Assembly: GCF_905475345.1 (NCBI RefSeq)
Contig: NC_066586.1
Location: 18,891,812-18,955,811 of the forward strand
Source of the DNA: Vespula vulgaris
Lineage: Eukaryota > Arthropoda > Insecta > Hymenoptera > Vespidae
Direction: 5' to 3'
Length of the DNA: 64,000 nt
Below the pieces are notes generated by a model. The model saw only the letters and a program-made list of their open reading frames with translations. It was not told the DNA's origin and did no database searches. Positions 1 to 11,638 of the stretch are shown in pieces. Position 1 is the stretch's first letter. Every line of letters begins with the position of its first letter. A program made the position numbers and the translations under genes.

Positions 1-180
1 ACTAATTTTCTAATAGACGTTGGAAGGACGTGAAAAATCTTAAATGGCACAAACAGAAATCGATAATTGCTGACAAAATAAATGCGTTTCGAATGTTAAG
101 TCGAAAACAACATTTACTTTATTGATATTAAAAACATGCATCGCCCATTTCCACGAAATAATAAAATCTTTACTCGGTAT

Positions 181-230
<50 letters not shown>

Positions 231-311
231 TTTTAAACAATATATACATTTTTATCATTTTATTTTTACGGAACATGTAATCAAAATCAATATTTCCTTT
301 TCAATTTGTTT
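1..311. other. Intron-like noncoding DNA upstream of the 48-nt exon
   Basis: AT-rich sequence with no convincing coding potential. It holds a 40-bp (TA)n tract at 188-227, then a T-rich stretch that becomes the polypyrimidine tract of the acceptor at 312-314. It is probably the 3' end of an intron whose donor lies outside the window. Confidence 0.5.
188..227. repeat. (TA)n microsatellite
   Basis: About 20 perfect TA units directly follow a short TGTGTG run. The tract lies about 85 bp upstream of the 312-314 acceptor. ORFs on either strand through it (poly-Ile/Tyr) are artefacts. Confidence 0.95.
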
Positions 312-314
312 CAG

Positions 315-362
315 GTAAGTTTCCAAGACGTCGAGCATGCCGTTCGAAGCCACGTAACTCCG
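315..362 (+). CDS. Candidate 48-nt internal exon with a ratchet-type (recursive) 3'/5' splice junction
   Basis: A pyrimidine-rich run (ccttttcaatttgtttcag) ends in CAG at 312-314 and is followed at once by GTAAGT at 315-320, a perfect donor. This is the juxtaposed acceptor/donor form known from recursive splice sites in long insect introns. A second donor, CCG|GTATGT, follows at 363. The 48 nt between them are open in phase 0 and would encode VSFQDVEHAVRSHVTP; a second phase is also open. Two readings are possible: a small coding cassette exon whose first bases happen to look like a donor, or a zero-length ratchet site with a downstream RS-exon that helps define it. No family is recognised from 16 residues. 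The splice geometry is seen directly; use of the site is inferred. Confidence 0.45.
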
Positions 363-1605
363 GTATGTCAATATTTCATTGATTTCTTTTATTATTAAAG
401 AGACAGAAGATATAAAAAATAAAGAAGATAAAAAAGAAAAAAAAAAAAAAGAAAAAAGAAAATTCCATATCTTATTTAAAAAGAATTCACGTACGACATT
501 GATACTCGAAGATATTGTACAATCGAGACAATAACAACGAAGAACAATTAACATATAGAAATATAGTTGTTATCGTTTACTAGGAAGATCTCGATGATAG
601 AGATTTCTCTTAGTTCTTCTAACGTTTACTTTCTCGTTCAATCGTCGTTCTTTCGCGATAGATAGGTAAGTGAAAAAAACATCGAGAGTAACTGAAAATA
701 CTCGGGCACGTTTCTTATCGGTCTCGAGCTAAATTACGTCATCCATTTCTTCTCCCTACCACTAGTCCTCTTCTTCTACCCTCGTGTCTTTCTTTCTCAT
801 TTCTTTCTTGGCGTTCTCCAGGCTCGTCGCCGTGCGGCTCCATCCGTAAGATTCCTTATAATGAGTCTGACGTACCAAGAATTTTAACGGGCTATCCTTC
901 TCTTGGTATAACCGTAGCGCTAAGATCCTCGCGATTCGACGAAAGATTTACGTTACGACGGATCGTATCCTTCCGTTCTTCCTTCCTATTAAACCTCGTC
1001 AGCTATATCTCGTCAGGAAGAGATACGAGAGAGGAAGTAAAAGTGTTGCAAGCCTCTTATTCGACTAGAAATAATAATTAGCCGCACCTGCCTTCCATTC
1101 TTTCGTCGTACGAACGGTGAACGAATGTTGGATAAAATAAGATAGAGAAAAAGAAAAAAAATATGTACATACACATGCATACACACACATATATATATTT
1201 TTTTGTTTCTCGTCTGTTCGATAATACGAATCGTAATTACTTTAGCGTTACTGTAGAATTCAACAAAAAAGAAGAAACAGAGCCAGAAAATTTCTAGACA
1301 AAATTTTCGATAAGACAATTCCAAAAAGTGATGCCAACAAGCGATTAGTCCAAAGATGAGAGCATCAATCAGAATACTAATCTCATAAAGTTCTAATCAT
1401 CCTTTATATATTCTTTAGCATCGTCATCGCCGTTAAATCGAGAATGTTGTTAAACGTAGATCGGACACGACAGCTTTGGCGTTTTCACGTCGACACGAGT
1501 GGATACATTCATCTTCGGTGTACAGGGCCCTGGCCTTTTAACGAGACTCGCTCGTCGGCAATCGTGGATAAACATCGGGCGTCGACACGCGTTGTAAACT
1601 ACCCT

Positions 1606-1606
1606 T

Positions 1607-1638
<32 letters not shown>

Positions 1639-1678
1639 AGTCGTAGTCATCGTAGTCGTCGTAGTCGTCGTAGTCGTC
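1606..1678. repeat. (GTC)n trinucleotide tract, interrupted
   Basis: About 24 GTC units interrupted by GTA and CAT. The tract is CpG-containing in an AT-rich setting. Its poly-Arg, poly-Ser or poly-Thr translations are not credible proteins. Confidence 0.95.
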
Positions 1679-1866
1679 TCGACGACCTTCCAGCTAAATT
1701 TAATCAAGCCGTTAATTATTTTCACCGACGTTCGGCGACACGCGCTTCCTATCTCTCTCTCTCTCTCTCCCTCTCTTTCTCTCACACTCTTCTTTGTCGT
1801 TGGTCCATGTCTCACGACTGCGCACACATAATTCTCTTCCGGATGTTTTAGGAAGAACGGGAAGAA

Positions 1867-1929
<63 letters not shown>

Positions 1930-1972
1930 CTCTCTATCTCTGTGTCTTTCTCTCTGTCTTTCTCTCTCTTTT
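1867..1972. repeat. Compound (CT)n-(CTAT)n microsatellite
   Basis: A CT run to about 1889 is followed by ten TATC units to about 1928, then degraded CT/CTGT. The TATC array carries GATA motifs on the minus strand. Confidence 0.95.
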
Positions 1973-2279
1973 TGCTAGGAAGATCCGGAACGCGTGGCTG
2001 GAATTTACGTGGCTCCGTACTTTCTCGGGACCTTGATCCGAATTAAATGCTCCCTTGGCTTCCGTCCATCCACCGATGAAATCGATAAGTTCGTTCTTGT
2101 ACGAGATACTCGTAGCTTCGCATCTAAGAACGAATTTTTATATTCACCATTATTCTTCTAACCTCCATTATTCCATATATTCTTCTATCGTTCGTTCGTT
2201 TGTTCGTGTTGAAATTATTTCTGAAAATTTTCGTAAAGCGACGATTATAATAAACTTTCTTTGATTCATTCGTATTCTC

Positions 2280-2311
2280 AAATAATAATAATAATAGTAA
2301 TAATAATAATG

Positions 2312-2351
<40 letters not shown>

Positions 2352-2354
2352 TAA
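2280..2354. repeat. (AAT)n trinucleotide tract
   Basis: About 25 AAT units with single interruptions (AGT, GAT, ACA). Confidence 0.95.
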
Positions 2355-2777
2355 TGTTAAAAATAATGACGACGATAACGAAGACAACGACGAAGTATCA
2401 AAATCGAGGAGTTCTCTTACATCGAACTCGATGTTCAATCTTTATATCAAAGTTTGTAAACGTTGAAGTTTGGTAAAGTCGACGTCGAGGTGTATCGTAA
2501 AATTTCGTCTCGTAACTGTTCCTTCGGACATAACAGTGTGAAAAGCGTACTCGTATACCTGTCTATCTACCTTCAACAACAACAAGTTAGCATACCTCTT
2601 ACCTACGGAGTTTGTTGGATAGACGTGAAATTGCGGGGCTGTTGATTATGCGTCGCATTGCTTCATTTCACGCACGGTACCCTCTTCTTTAGTTAGTTTA
2701 ACAAGCTTCGGAAAGTAGTCCTAATGGATATTTGCGGCCTCAACGTACGTCCAATTAAATCCTCACAGCTATATGTA

Positions 2778-2780
<3 letters not shown>

Positions 2781-2819
<39 letters not shown>

Positions 2820-2850
2820 TTCTCTCTCTATCTATTTCTCTCTTTCTCAA
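2781..2850. repeat. (CT)n microsatellite
   Basis: A near-perfect CT run to about 2810, then degraded CT with TGTC and TATC interruptions. Confidence 0.9.
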
Positions 2851-4342
2851 CTCGCAGTATAAAATATGAATAATAATTTAAAAAGAAAAACGATAATTTG
2901 AAAGAACTTGTAACGATTCGATAAACGACTTGATCGAATTTATTTAAACGTATAATTACTTAAAATCATTATTCGTATAATCATTATTTATTAATTATCC
3001 CTTCGTCGTTGAAAACGAGAGGAAAAAAAAGAGAAAAAGAAGAAAAAAAAAGAAATAAAAAGAGAAAATTGATTTCAATTGAATGCAGTATTCCGTAACA
3101 AATGGAGGTAAAATCGAAAATATGAAAGACAAAGGGCGGCCGTTTTAATATACGCATGAAATGAACGAGAAATATAATAGACTTTTAATTTATCTGGAAA
3201 ATTATATAAAATATTGGAAATAATATCGTACGTGCTCGCCATACGTCGAAACGAAAATATGAGAATTAATGGAAAGCCAAAATCTACTCTTGTTTATTTT
3301 ATCTTTATTATTATTATTATTATTTCTTCTTTTTTTTGAGGGAGGGGTGTGTTTCATTTCTTTTTTTCTCCTTCGTTTTTTTTTTTTCATTCTACATTAT
3401 CCCTTTTTGTCTCCGTACAAAAGTAATTTCGTGGTTGATAATAACAATGGCAACCTAACGTAAGTGCAAGCCAAATAGAGATATTTAAATCTCGAGAGAT
3501 TAATAATGCGCGAGTTAGAAAGCGAGTCAGTGCGAAGTAATTCAGGAGAGTTTTCAAACGTTACAAGGAGCTACGTCGTTATAATTGCACTTTCCCCTTG
3601 CGATATTACAAAAGCAATATTCGAGCTTGTCTTTCTTTAACGTTTGTTGTAGGTACGTGCATTTGTCAATATATATATATATATATGTGTGTGTGTGTAC
3701 ATGTATAAATTCGTGTATATTATAAATATATATGTGTATATATTATAAATATATTATAAATATATATTATAATTTATAATAACAGAAGAGATCGATGATT
3801 ACGTGATCGATGACGGACGATTTTTTTTATACGTTTCTATTTAAAGAAATATACGTTCTGTGTGGTATATCATGCATACAACATCATATATTTCCCTATT
3901 AGATAGTACACGAGTAAACGAAGAAAAAGTACAAATGTTACAACCGCAGAACCATTCGCATATGAATTTTTTCTTCGTTCTCAGTACGATTCGCTACGGT
4001 TTCTGTTTTTCCACAGGCCTTTTTATAAAGAGAGTCGAGCCAGATATATCTCGTGGTTTCCTTTTACATGTCTCTCTCTCTCTCTCTCTCAATCTCTTTC
4101 TCGAACAACCTTCTTTGATCCAACGAACTTATTCGAAAGTCGTATGGAACCTTTCCGTACTTGATATTTTGCGAAAGAAATGTGTTTTAAAATGATGGAC
4201 AGTTACATTTGACGTCAAAAAGATTACGATAAAAGTATTGCCAAAAGGTATCATGACGCATGAGAGATACTCTTATGATTTATATGGGAAATCGGAAATA
4301 AAAATAACGCGTAAAATTCGAGACTAAGGGAAAGAGAAAACA

Positions 4343-4343
<1 letters not shown>

Positions 4344-4385
<42 letters not shown>

Positions 4386-4386
4386 A
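4344..4386. repeat. (GA)n microsatellite
   Basis: A near-perfect GA run preceded by purine-rich AAGAGAGAC variants. A CT tract follows at 4471-4520, so the two purine/pyrimidine arms are opposed across about 85 bp. Confidence 0.9.
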
Positions 4387-5167
4387 AGAGAAGTTTGGAT
4401 GCGGCTTGTGCACGTAGTAACTAAGCTGGTGCGCCATCAAACAACTCTAACTTAACTTCGCCCTCTGTTTTCTCTCTCTCTCTCTTTCTCTTCCTCTCTC
4501 TCTCTCTCTCTCTCTCTGTCTCTATCCCTCTCCATCTATTTCGCTCTATCTCTGTCTTTCCGCGAAGAGTTCTTCGTTACCTTCTTGTTTCCATTAAGGG
4601 TGATGTAGTGCGTGAAACGCTTTATCCTCGTTCCTTACATGACTCCACCTACTTTATCTTCTCTTCTACCTATTCAAGCTCTCCTATGTTTTCTATCCTT
4701 TTTTAAACAACTCGAACCGAACGATCGATTGATTTTTCAAATATATATATATATAAATTTATTTGTGTGTGTGTGTGTGGATATGTATATATATATAGAT
4801 AGATATATCATCTAGACTAAATCATATTTCATCCCATGATTTTATCTCGAACAAATATATATAAATACTTACATAAATGGACACGTAAATATGTCCATCC
4901 GTCTGTCTTTCTCTTTATTTCCTTTTCCCCCTCCTCTCTGTTTCTCTCTCTCTCGCTCTATTTTATTTTTATATTCTCTTTTTTCATCCATACGAATTAA
5001 TGGCCTATCAAAATTTCGTACCTGTCAAGTTCACGAGCAGATAAGCACGGACGATAATCATCGTAATCGCCGAAACGTGTCGCGTCGAAATTCGCATATT
5101 TATGACGTGTTGAATTTTATAGCTCGTTGCAAAATTGCGGTGAACAACGAGATAGGTGGGAGGAGGA

Positions 5168-5258
5168 CAGAGAGAGAAAAAGAGAAAGAGAGAAACAGAG
5201 AGAGAGAGAGAGAGACAAAGAAAAAGAGAGATAGAAAGAAAGAGAGAAAGAAACAGAG

Positions 5259-5300
<42 letters not shown>
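5168..5300. repeat. Long imperfect (GA)n/(GAAA)n purine tract
   Basis: About 130 bp of nearly pure purine on the plus strand (GAGA, GAAA and ACAG variants) ending in a perfect GA run at about 5266-5297. It translates as RERE/EKER low complexity. Confidence 0.95.
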
Positions 5301-5302
<2 letters not shown>

Positions 5303-5886
5303 CGAAGAGTTGCGTAGAAATAGGGTTCTTCCTACACTCTCATCCCCTCCCCTTCCTGGTAAACCCTCAGGGAAGGCATTCGAACGAAAAAAGCTCTATG
5401 TTTTCAGTCGTTCAACCATTGTACCACCGGACTCTTATGAATATTTAATTTTCTTTCTCGTAAGCTCGCATCCGCATATTCTCTCTCTTTCCCTCACTCT
5501 CTCTCCCTCCCTCTCTCCCTCTGTTTCTTTTTGACGCAGATGTTTTTCCATAATTTCTGGACATTTTTTTGCGTGTGTCGAGCCAAAGGGGTTCTTACGC
5601 TGTGTTGAGCAAAACTCTCCGACCGAGAAAAAGAAACAGGTAGAAAGGGGTAGAGGAGAGTGAAGTGGATAGTCTTCTCTTTCTCTCTCTCTCTCTCTTT
5701 CTCCTAACCCCTTTTACTCTGTTTCTTTTTTTTCCGTTCTCGTCGACGGTAGACGAACTGCGAAAGAGAGAGAACTTGTTTGGAAACGGTTGAAAAGGCT
5801 CATGAGCGTGGGATTTATTTACTCGACGACTACTTCTACATAAAATACTCCCATTAGCCAATTATTTGGTAGCATAACATTTCGAG

Positions 5887-5907
5887 ACTCTCTTTCTCTC
5901 TCTCCCT

Positions 5908-5955
<48 letters not shown>

Positions 5956-5959
5956 CTCG
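5887..5959. repeat. (CT)n microsatellite with CCCT variants
   Basis: CT units with three CTCCC variants at about 5902-5914, then a perfect run of about 36 bp. Confidence 0.95.
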
Positions 5960-6185
5960 ACACCCTCTTTTCCTCTCTTCTTCCCTTTTACCCTTTTCGT
6001 TCAGTCCTTTGGACCAAAGGAAGACTAACATCAGTAAAAGAGGGAACATCGTTTCGGCAAATTTTTTCTAGAACACGAACTAAATCCCTTCTCGGTTATA
6101 TAATAACGTGTTATCGCGAAATGTGAGATATTTAAACCAAGCATTTCGCAGATCATGGCTTGTTCGTGTTCATGGTCGTAAACGT

Positions 6186-6235
6186 AATCGTGGTCTTGGT
6201 CTCGGTACTGATCCTGGTCCTAGTCCTAGTCCTGG
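6186..6235. repeat. Degenerate GGTCYT hexanucleotide minisatellite
   Basis: Consecutive units resemble TGGTCT, CGGTAC, TGGTCC, TAGTCC, TAGTCC. The best copies are at about 6213-6235. The tract ends at the sequence GGGTTGCG. Confidence 0.7.
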
Positions 6236-8458
6236 GTTGCGTAAAACTGGAAATTTCAAATCTCTTTTTTAACCAAAAAATATGATGATCCTGTTCCCTT
6301 GAAATATGTTATTATATATACCTTTCGTATGTGCTTACGTACGCCACGTACGTACGTACATACATAAATACCTACGTATTATATCACTTTGAAATCACAG
6401 CTCGTAATCCTCGTGAAAATAGCTTTTCAAACATTCGAGCATAAAAATCCGAAAATCCAGAAAACGAGGGGAGAGATTTCTTTTCGATGGTATTTCTTTT
6501 TCTCTTCCTTTTTTTCCCCTTTCTTTTTCTTTTTTTTTTTTTTGTTCTTTCCTTCGAAGTCCTTCCACGCATTACGTACAGAACGAAATATAGGTAGGTA
6601 TGTACAATAGAAGAGTGAGAAACTCATCGATTTTCCCAATTCGAAAATTTCTCTCTCTTTTTCAAAGAATAATCGAGCTTCTTATATAGATACGATTTTC
6701 ATTTCTCGAATATCTCGAATGTTTGATAACACGTAAAAATAAAACTGACTGGAATCGAACTTGCATTTTCGCATCGTAATATCTTACTCTCATTCTTCGA
6801 TGTCTCTCTCTTTCTCTTTCTCTTTCTCTTTATTAAACTTCTGCGCTAAATAAAGACTCTCGTGAGCTGTCATGAAAAACTAGTACAACTACTAACTCTT
6901 TCTCTCATTGGATCGCGTGTTTCATTCTATTTACGAGTTACTTCCTAGGTAACTAGGTAAATTTCTACTAGGTAAGATATATTAAAAGTACCAATTACGC
7001 TGTCGCATGATTAAACTTATAGCATTTAAATGTTACGCAATGCCGCAGAGGAGAGGTAAAGAATACAAAAAAAAAAATAAATAAAAAAGAAATGAGAAAT
7101 AAGAAAAGAGAAACAAAAAAAAACAAAGAAAGAAAGAAAGAAAGAAAAAGATTAGCGTGTATTTTACTTTCGAAGGTTTTATAGAGCATTCAAAAATGTG
7201 AAATCGCGCGGGAAAGAAGGAAAGAAGTAAAGAAGGAAAGAAGGGTGATTCGTGGTGGTGTGTTCCATTCGTGTACGTGTGTGTATGTTTCTATATGCCG
7301 AAAAATAAAGGAGAGGGGAGACTCGGTGGAGGGAATAGAGAGAAAGAGAGAGAGAGAGGATTGCGTGAGGGTGGGGGGTGGATTGGATCTTGCGCCGTCC
7401 AGGCCAGCTGGCAGCATCCCTCGGTATCCCACGAGCCGTCGAATGAAAACGTCGGCAGTCACTCGCGCGGATCCTCACACGCGAGATCACCGCTTTCTTT
7501 CGTTTCGTCATATTCATCCTGTGTCCTTTATTTCGTGATCCTTCTCGAAACATTTTCCGTTCGTTATAAACGGAACCGACAGAGAGAAGAGTTAGTTCCC
7601 TTCGTTGGACCATTGCGAAAGATCGCTAATATTTGCGAGATTTGTTTTTCTCCATTTTCTTTTTTTTTCTTTTTTTTCTTCTTGCTTTTATCGTTTTCCT
7701 CTTTTTTTTTTTTTTTTTTGACACTTTGCAAAAAGGGAACTAAGATATCTTAAGAATACGAATCCTTATTTTTTCCGAACACGTTGGAATCTTATTTCGT
7801 AGATCGTCCAATTGATTTTTTATTTTAGGAAAGATTCTTCGACTTCCTTTTTCTTTCTTCTTTCGAAATAAATAATAATATTCCTTGGGAGAGGAGAAGG
7901 GATTCTCGTTTTCAATAGCATTCGATCGAAAAATTTTGATCCCTTCTTTACCTAGGATTTTTATCTTCGAATTTTGTTTTAATTTTCATTTGTACTTTTT
8001 CTTTTTTAGAAGTTTGCTCGCCGTACGCAAAGAAAGAGAAAATTGTTTTTCTTTTTATTTTATTTCATTTTATTGTTTGTTTTTCTTCTTGTTTTCTTTT
8101 ACTTCGTAGTTTTATTTCCTTTAAATAAAACACCTTATTAGGATTTCTACGTTTCGTAAGTACGTTTATTTTCGTTTTAAATGTATCAAGGGTATAAAGT
8201 ATTCAAGGGCACCGCGCTGTTGTCCTTGACATTCTCCAACGAAACGTGACACGCTGTTGTTGATCGCGTTCATACCAGACGCCCACTCGACAAAGTAACG
8301 TTTAACGTCGATTCGGAATTGTGATTTACATTGGCGCCATCCTAGTTTCGAGAGACTCGCTTGGATAATACATAAAGGCTAACAGTAATTCACTTTACAT
8401 CGAGAGTAAATATCTGTATTTGTTAAATATTTGAAAGCCTTCGTTTCGGACAAAAGAA

Positions 8459-8512
<54 letters not shown>

Positions 8513-8519
8513 TGATAGA
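8459..8519. repeat. (GATA)n tetranucleotide array
   Basis: About 13 perfect ATAG units, then ATTGATAG. GATA is the plus-strand orientation. Confidence 0.95.
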
Positions 8520-8940
8520 GAAAAAAAGATAGAAAATTTCCTTACTCGTACAAACGTTATCACAGATAATTGAAACTTTATTCAGAAAGAAACTTCCCGC
8601 CAAATTCTTTTTTCTCCCTTTCTCATCTTTGTTCCTTTTTCTTTTTTCATTTTTTTTTCTCTAGTTTTCATTAAACCCCGGTCCAATCGTCGTCTATTAA
8701 AAGTACTAACTATTAGTTACGGAACATAGTTTGTATTTCGCGTTTAACAGCAGTTTGAACTTTCAGCTGGCCAACTCGTTCGGCCAAGAGTTTACTCCTT
8801 CTTGGAACTAAGCAACGTAAGAGTTTACACATATCGTTCTGCGAAAGTTTTAAGAAAAGTCCGTAGAAAGTCCGTCGAAAGTCTGTGCCTTTCTGGATTT
8901 CATCTCTTTCTTCTGTTTCCATCTTTTCCATTCTTTCTTT

Positions 8941-8971
<31 letters not shown>

Positions 8972-9378
8972 TTTCTTTCTTTTTTCTCTATCTTTCTCTC
9001 CCTCTCTCTCTCTCTGTTTCTCTCTCTCTCGAATGTAAAACCGTGACCTATTAAAGTGTCTGTTAGATGCATCTCCTTGTTATCGTCCAACGGTACGTTT
9101 GAAGGTCGCGAGGATGGAAAATACGTATTGGAAAGAAGTTGCTTACGTCATCGACTTTTTCGCAATCAATCGACGTACTCTTTTTGAAACAAACTTTCTT
9201 TCTGGTTTACTTTGTGATTAAAAAAAGAGAAAAAAGAAAAGGAAAAAAAAAATAAAGAAAAGTAATAGAAAGAAAAAGAGACGTCAAGTTGAACGAAGAA
9301 TTTTTAATCGAAAATTCCTCGCTCCCTTTTTCGCGACGAAGCTTGTTAAATATTTTGCACGTTAATCGATAGTCCTCG

Positions 9379-9423
<45 letters not shown>

Positions 9424-9425
9424 TG
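9379..9425. repeat. (GA)n microsatellite
   Basis: GA run with two AAAG interruptions. Confidence 0.9.
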
Positions 9426-9531
9426 TGGCACGCTAATCTAACGAAAATTAATCGGAAAGTTAAATTAAAATCAGGAAGAACCTTCGACGTGAAAGTTCCC
9501 CGTTGATCCAAAAACAGTCTTCCATTATTAT

Positions 9532-9560
9532 TGTTGTTATTATTGTTATTATTATTATTA

Positions 9561-9595
<35 letters not shown>

Positions 9596-9616
9596 GTTAT
9601 TATTGTTATTATTAAT
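9532..9616. repeat. (ATT)n trinucleotide tract
   Basis: About 28 ATT units with repeated GTT substitutions. Confidence 0.95.
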
Positions 9617-10267
9617 ATTTAGTATCGTTACGTTGAATTAATGTAGCCCCTATTACGAATAGATATTCCATAAAAATTTTAATTTGAGTAAAAGAAAATG
9701 TGAAGAAAGAAAAATAAGATTCCAACGTCGTAGAGGCGTATTAAAGTGCATTAATAATTTAATATCATCAATTTCGAAGATGAATCCAAAATGGACTATT
9801 TTGAGGATTTACAAGTTTTAATCTATGAGTAATAAAGACAGATTTGGAGTTTAAAAATCGAGGGATAATCTCGAGAAGGAAACAAAGTGCTTTGTTTCCC
9901 AGAGAGACAAAAAGTAAAGGAAGAACAATACAGATACAGAGAGAAAGAGTGAGATAAATAGATAGAAAGAGAGAGAGAGAGAGAGAGTGAAAAAAGAGAG
10001 AAAGATAAAAAATAAAGAAAAGAAGTGAAAAGTGTCGGTCGATCGTAAACTTGAGGAAAAAAAAAGAAAAGAAAGAAGAAAAAGAAATAGTAAAGTAAAA
10101 TAAAAAGAGAAAATAAATAAATAAAAAATAAAAAAAGGAAGAGAAAAGGAAGAAATAAAGAAACAAAAAGAACGAACAATTATCGTGAAAAATCAGCAGT
10201 GTCCAACCTGGAGTGCCAATGTGGATCACGAGTAGCGCCCGTCTTCATGGGGATGGGCTTTAACGAT

Positions 10268-10303
10268 AAAAAGCTGCGGAGACTACGAAGATTGCGGCTT
10301 TTT
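10268..10303 (+). other. Short stem-loop in a moderate-GC island
   Basis: The arms aaaaagctgcg (10268-10278) and tgcggcttttt (10293-10303) can form an 11-bp RNA stem (nine Watson-Crick pairs, two G-U) around a 14-nt loop. The DNA on either side is ordinary-complexity, unlike the repeats around it. The stem is too short for a pre-miRNA and no RNA family is recognised. Confidence 0.3.
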
Positions 10304-10399
10304 GGCCGCGCCAAAGTCTACCTCACAGTTCGATGGCCACAACTGGTTCGTTTTTCTATTATTACTTTTGATATTTTACTGATAGATTTTCCGATTTTT

Positions 10400-10441
10400 A
10401 TTCATTCATTCATTCATTCATTCATGCATTCATTCATTCAC
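10400..10441. repeat. (CATT)n tetranucleotide array
   Basis: About ten TTCA units with one GCAT interruption. Confidence 0.95.
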
Positions 10442-10979
10442 TTTTTTATTTATTTGTTTCTTGGTGAATGTGATCATAGAGGCCGTATTATTTCGATACT
10501 CTTTTTTTTTTTTGCCTCTCTGTTTTCATCTTCCATCAAATTTGTATTACTTTTTTCTTTTCTTTTTTTTTCTATATGAAAGTTACTAGTAATTAAAAAC
10601 AATAAGAGGACGTAAGAGGATTAGAAAGTATTAGAAAGTAAAGCGAAACTCCGGAGAAAACGAAAGAGTATAATAATAAAAAATGTCTTTTCTTTTTCTT
10701 TTTTTTTTTTTAAGTGTTAAAAACTCAATGAATTTTTATAAGATTTCCTTGTCTTTTATCAGTCAATTAAAGTGAATAAAAGTGAATAAAGAAGAAGAAT
10801 ACTGTCCGTGTACAAGAAAGTTTTCGGGGTTGGAGTTAAAGGAAGCACGTTTAAATGGCGGTTGGAATTGAAACGCCGAATCCACTCTTTTTCTCGCCTA
10901 CACGTCGACCGTTTGATACCGTAGCGGTTAAAATGAACTCTGAAAGAACAAACCATGCGAAAATTCGAGGAATCGCGTT

Positions 10980-11018
10980 TCTTTCTCTTTCTCTTTCTCT
11001 TTCTCTTTCTCTTTCTTT
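10980..11018. repeat. (TTTCTC)n hexanucleotide array
   Basis: Six near-perfect six-base units of CTTTCT. Confidence 0.9.
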
Positions 11019-11542
11019 CGTCTTTCGATCGAGAGAGATCGTCAGATAAAAATAAGCTTCCCCGCGAGATCATGGTAGCCAGCATTTTCTTCGACTTGCC
11101 TGCTTCTTGTCGTTAAAGCTCGTCCTCTTCGAGATAAGCGTACCGAACGTGATCCGAATTGAATACTTTCGTTTGATAACTGGCAAGCTTATGGAATAGT
11201 TACCTCGACGATCGAAATAGCCGCCATTTTACGATTCCCCATTTCTGAAATAATATCGAAAGAAAATATCGTCGAGGTGTGACGAAACTGCAACTACCCT
11301 TTAATTCTAAAACATTAATTATACATTTACCGTTATTCAATTTAACGAAATACGGAATGAAATATCTTACTCGTGGCGGAATCAAAATAGACCTTGATAA
11401 TTTTAATCGGTGTATAGATTATTTCTTTGTCTCGTTTAAAGACGGTTACTCGCTTTCGAGAGCTTACGATCGTTCTCCGAAAGCAATGTTGTTCCGAGAA
11501 TTCTAAATGTTCTCCTTTCGTTGTATATGCGCGCGTCTATTC

Positions 11543-11557
11543 GTCTCTCTCTCTCTC

Positions 11558-11588
<31 letters not shown>

Positions 11589-11638
11589 GTATACGTATAT
11601 ATATGCACGTATATACGTACGTACGTACGTATGTATAT
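11543..11638. repeat. Compound (CT)n-(TA)n-(ACGT)n tract
   Basis: CT dinucleotides run into TA with TG and CG interruptions, then CGTACGTACGTACGT at about 11617-11631. The last part is self-complementary. Confidence 0.9.

Larger units (their letters stand above)
363..7380. other. Noncoding region rich in simple repeats, no supported gene
   Basis: No ORF here rises above low-complexity translation. It holds alternating A-rich and T-rich stretches, CT/GA microsatellites (1751-1783, 4471-4520, 5670-5700), (ATT)n at 3305-3325, a (TA)n-(TG)n tract at 3669-3698, (TA/TG)n at 4740-4808 and an ACGT-type tetranucleotide at 6347-6366. GTAAGT also occurs at 666-671 (GATAG|GTAAGT) and 3461-3466, with no convincing exon attached. 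A 12-bp palindrome TTTGACGTCAAA lies at 4208-4219. Probably intronic. Confidence 0.6.

Noticed and set aside
666..671. GATAG|GTAAGT donor-like site
   Set aside because: No supported open exon ends here; the phase 0 frame has a stop (TAG) at the junction itself.
4891..5448. 185-codon plus-strand ORF
   Set aside because: More than half is the GA/GAAA tract translated as EREREK.
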